Assembly (NCBI GenBank): GCA_027016355.1
Contig: JALWAF010000012.1
Span: 1 to 5,164 of the forward strand
DNA: 5,164 nt
Reading direction: 5' to 3'
Origin: Candidatus Moraniibacteriota bacterium
GTDB lineage: Bacteria; Patescibacteriota; Minisyncoccia; Moranbacterales; GCA-2747515
The translations under genes and the position numbers were made by a program. Of this stretch, positions 2,550-5,164 are shown in pieces. The notes under the pieces are model-generated. The model did not search any database. It had not been told where the DNA came from and saw only the letters and a program-made list of their open reading frames with translations. Positions within the stretch are counted from its first letter, which is position 1. The number at the start of each line of letters is the position of its first letter.

Positions 2550-5164
2550 ATGAAGAATTTCATTGTAAAATTAGTAAATACAGTTCTAATCTTAATAATC
2601 ATTTTTGCACCATTGCGATTTGATTTTTTTTATATCAAAAAATATATAAATGCAGATTATGATTATTTAGAAATAACAGAGGATACTGTATGGAATAGTA
2701 ACACTGATTTGAGTGATTATGGAGAAGTAGAAATAACAAATAATGCAACTTTAACAATAGAGTCAGGCTCACAATTAGCAATACCAAATATAACTGTATT
2801 TGAAGGTAGAGTAGTAGCTCAAAGTACAATAAACAACAAAATAACATTAAAATCAAAAGAAGTAGACTTAGAAGAAATAGCACAAAAATTAAATATACAA
2901 AATATAGATGATTATGACAGAGAATGTTTTGATGAAGGACCTACTATTACATTTGACGTAGATTTGTCAGAATATAATCAACCATCAGTTTTTAAATTTG
3001 TACAATTTAAAAATATGGGAAGCTATATTGATGATAATATGAATTGTCCAGAATTAGGCGCAATAACATTAAAAAATCAAAAACAAAGAATTTTTAACAC
3101 TGCTTTTGCAATGGATGGATTAAAACAACCAGCAGTAAAAATCAATTCAGGAAAAGTAGAAATGGAAAATGTAATATTTGAGGACAATGAATATGCAGAT
3201 ATAGAAATAAACATAGAATTAGAAGAAGATTATTCACAAAATAGTTATGCAAAAATAAAAAACTCAAACTTTCAAAACAATGAACAAAATACAGCTCTAA
3301 TATCAACTGTAGGCTATTATGATTATGATGCTGAGGATGAATGTTATGATAGTTGTTATGATGATTGTGATAGTCAATTGTGTATTGTAGGATGTGAAGA
3401 ACAATGCAGGACACAAAACAGTAATTTTTTTGAATCAGATAATACAAAAGTAATTTTACAAAACAATTGGTATGGAAATGAACTTGGTCCTACTGGAGAA
3501 TTTAATATTACGTATGGAGTTTTTGGAGAAAAAGTAGAGGGCAATCTTACATTAAACCCTTTCGATTGGAGAGGTTCATCAGACTTTGCTTCCAGTGTTT
3601 TGTTTTTGCCTGGAGCAAAAGCAAGTAAATTATACAATGGAAACAATCAAGTATGGCCACCAACAATATGGGATAATGACTATGAGAATTTACTTCTTGA
3701 TGAAGAGGGTAACAGTATTAATGATATTTATACAGATGCACCAATAGATGAAGCTGGGCTACCAACCTTTGTAGCCCCAAATATTTATAAGAGATTTTTG
3801 GGAGATTTAGATAATCTTAAAGAAAATCGGATTATAAATAATTATACAGGCTTTGCATATGATTGGAGACAGAGTGTTGATGATATTGTTAAAAATGGAA
3901 CGAAATATGAAAATGAAGTTAAGTATCCGATAGAAGAATTGGAAAAACTGGCACAAACATCTGTAAGTGATAAGGTAACAATAGTAGCTCATTCAAATGG
4001 AGGACTTTTGACAAAAGCATTGATGCAAGAATTAGAAAGACAAGGCAAGACTAATTTAGTAGATAATATAATATTAGTTAGTTCACCACAAATGGGAACC
4101 CCAAAAGCAATCCTTACGATGCTTTATGGTTATGAAGAAAAACCAAAATACACTTTTGGATTCATAACAGATGCAGAAGCTAGGCAAGTAGTACAAAATA
4201 TGCCAGCAGCTTATGGACTTTTGCCAACTGAAGAATATTTTGACAGAGCAGATTATTCAATTATTGATTTTGAATCAGAAAATACTGAATATAAAAAGTA
4301 TAAAGATGCTTATGGTAATCATATTGATGATTATGATGAATTTAGGCGATTTCTGCTAGCTAAAGATGATAATAGAGATAAACCAGATAAAAATGACATT
4401 TTAAAAGCAAATATATTAAATGAACAACTTTTTGACAAAAACACACAACTTCAAGAAAGTTTAAATAATTGGACACCATCCCAAAATGTGAATCTAATTC
4501 AAATAGGTGGTTGGGGATTAGATACTATAAAGGGAGTTAATTACAATGAAAAGCTACATGAGGATTGTGCATATAATATGTGGGGAAAATGGGTGTGTGC
4601 AATTGCAGATTATCATGATGCATATTATGAGCCAATTTATACAATAGACGGAGATGAAACTGTCACAACTCCAAGTTCTCTTATGCTTTCAAATATTGAT
4701 GATATTGAGAGGTATTGGTTGGACTTGTTTGATAAAAATTATGGACATATACTCCATAATAAACATGCAAATATATTAGAGGTAAAACAATTAAGAGACC
4801 TAATCTCAAACATAATAACAAAACACAAAGTACCAAATGAATTACCAGAATATTTATTAAAAACCAAACCAAATTATGATGATGCTATAAATAACAGCAA
4901 ACACAATGCAACAAGAATAAGAATGTCTTTATACTCACCACTAGACATCCATCTCTATGACAAACAAGGAAATCACACTGGACCAATAATAGATGAAAAT
5001 GGAAACAAAACAATAGAAGAAAACATCCCAAACAGTTATTATGATATAATAGGAGAACACAAATTCGTAGGATGGGGAATTAGTAGTAATGTAAAAGTAA
5101 ATCTAGAAGGATATGATAAAGGTTCATACACTATTGAATTAAAAGAAATAAGTGCAACAGAAGA
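2550..5164 (+). CDS. Exported beta-helix plus LCAT/PGAP1-like alpha/beta hydrolase (3' end outside window)
   Basis: One frame runs 871 codons to the window edge without a stop. Residues 5-21 form a hydrophobic segment, a signal or anchor; no clear cleavage site is seen. Residues about 45-314 look like a right-handed beta-helix (TLTIESGSQL; asparagine-rich turns; ending NNWYGNELGP, 305-314, a recurring closing motif of such helices). The hydrolase follows: LFLPGAKAS (351-359), YDWRQS (437-442), nucleophile elbow AHSNGG with S482, SSPQMGTPKA, acid DGDETV with D702, and histidine candidates H733, H736 and H739. YDWR and this elbow are typical of LCAT-like acylhydrolases or acyltransferases acting on lipid esters. 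The end (SLYSPLDIHLYDKQGN onward) starts a beta-rich domain. Ten cysteines, an even number, suit an exported disulfide-bonded protein. No Shine-Dalgarno precedes the ATG. The natural substrate is unknown; membrane lipid or host or neighbour surface lipid are possibilities. Confidence 0.9.
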   Translation, partial: MKNFIVKLVNTVLILIIIFAPLRFDFFYIKKYINADYDYLEITEDTVWNSNTDLSDYGEVEITNNATLTIESGSQLAIPNITVFEGRVVAQSTINNKITLKSKEVDLEEIAQKLNIQNIDDYDRECFDEGPTITFDVDLSEYNQPSVFKFVQFKNMGSYIDDNMNCPELGAITLKNQKQRIFNTAFAMDGLKQPAVKINSGKVEMENVIFEDNEYADIEINIELEEDYSQNSYAKIKNSNFQNNEQNTALISTVGYYDYDAEDECYDSCYDDCDSQLCIVGCEEQCRTQNSNFFESDNTKVILQNNWYGNELGPTGEFNITYGVFGEKVEGNLTLNPFDWRGSSDFASSVLFLPGAKASKLYNGNNQVWPPTIWDNDYENLLLDEEGNSINDIYTDAPIDEAGLPTFVAPNIYKRFLGDLDNLKENRIINNYTGFAYDWRQSVDDIVKNGTKYENEVKYPIEELEKLAQTSVSDKVTIVAHSNGGLLTKALMQELERQGKTNLVDNIILVSSPQMGTPKAILTMLYGYEEKPKYTFGFITDAEARQVVQNMPAAYGLLPTEEYFDRADYSIIDFESENTEYKKYKDAYGNHIDDYDEFRRFLLAKDDNRDKPDKNDILKANILNEQLFDKNTQLQESLNNWTPSQNVNLIQIGGWGLDTIKGVNYNEKLHEDCAYNMWGKWVCAIADYHDAYYEPIYTIDGDETVTTPSSLMLSNIDDIERYWLDLFDKNYGHILHNKHANILEVKQLRDLISNIITKHKVPNELPEYLLKTKPNYDDAINNSKHNATRIRMSLYSPLDIHLYDKQGNHTGPIIDENGNKTIEENIPNSYYDIIGEHKFVGWGISSNVKVNLEGYDKGSYTIELKEISATE

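Noticed and set aside
2635..4872. Several antisense open frames of 61-101 codons opposite the hydrolase gene
   Set aside because: Their translations are low-complexity Leu/Tyr/His/Ile strings expected from the complement of an AT-rich coding strand; the + frame is continuous and has catalytic motifs.

Overview
The window is AT-rich, with every supported gene on the + strand, and looks like a chromosomal piece of a Patescibacteria (CPR) genome. The reasons are a DUF4012-type protein next to a GT4-type glycosyltransferase, a small solo GIY-YIG nuclease, a large exported lecithin:cholesterol acyltransferase (LCAT)-like hydrolase, absence of clear Shine-Dalgarno sites, and dispersed palindromic repeats. 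The phylum call is an inference from gene content. The standard bacterial code fits: TGA, TAA and TAG each end a gene, and no in-frame TGA interrupts any of the four coding regions.

Layout. (1) 2-544 is the C-terminal end of a DUF4012-like envelope protein. Eleven bases later, 556-1737 encodes a GT-B glycosyltransferase; the pair looks like the end of a cell-surface polysaccharide operon. The glycosyltransferase carries a palindromic repeat copy (1155-1186) translated in frame in the linker between its two Rossmann domains. (2) 1738-2549 is a repeat island. Copies of one palindromic element alternate in orientation (reverse, forward, then the gene, then reverse, forward, reverse, then decayed forward and reverse). 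A 100-residue GIY-YIG nuclease gene (1884-2186) sits between an inverted pair. (3) 2550 to the window end is one uninterrupted, 3'-truncated frame of 871 codons. It has an N-terminal membrane segment, a right-handed beta-helix with a cysteine cluster, an alpha/beta hydrolase of LCAT/PGAP1 type, and the start of a C-terminal beta-rich region. A promoter placed so that its transcript would be leaderless precedes it.

How the parts may work together: the first two genes and the last one are all cell-envelope or surface functions. The repeat island between them looks like an unrelated insertion hot spot. The most interesting hypothesis is that the GIY-YIG nuclease and the palindromic repeats form one selfish unit, comparable in logic to REP/RAYT pairs but with a different nuclease family. 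That is inference; the sequence shows only the arrangement.
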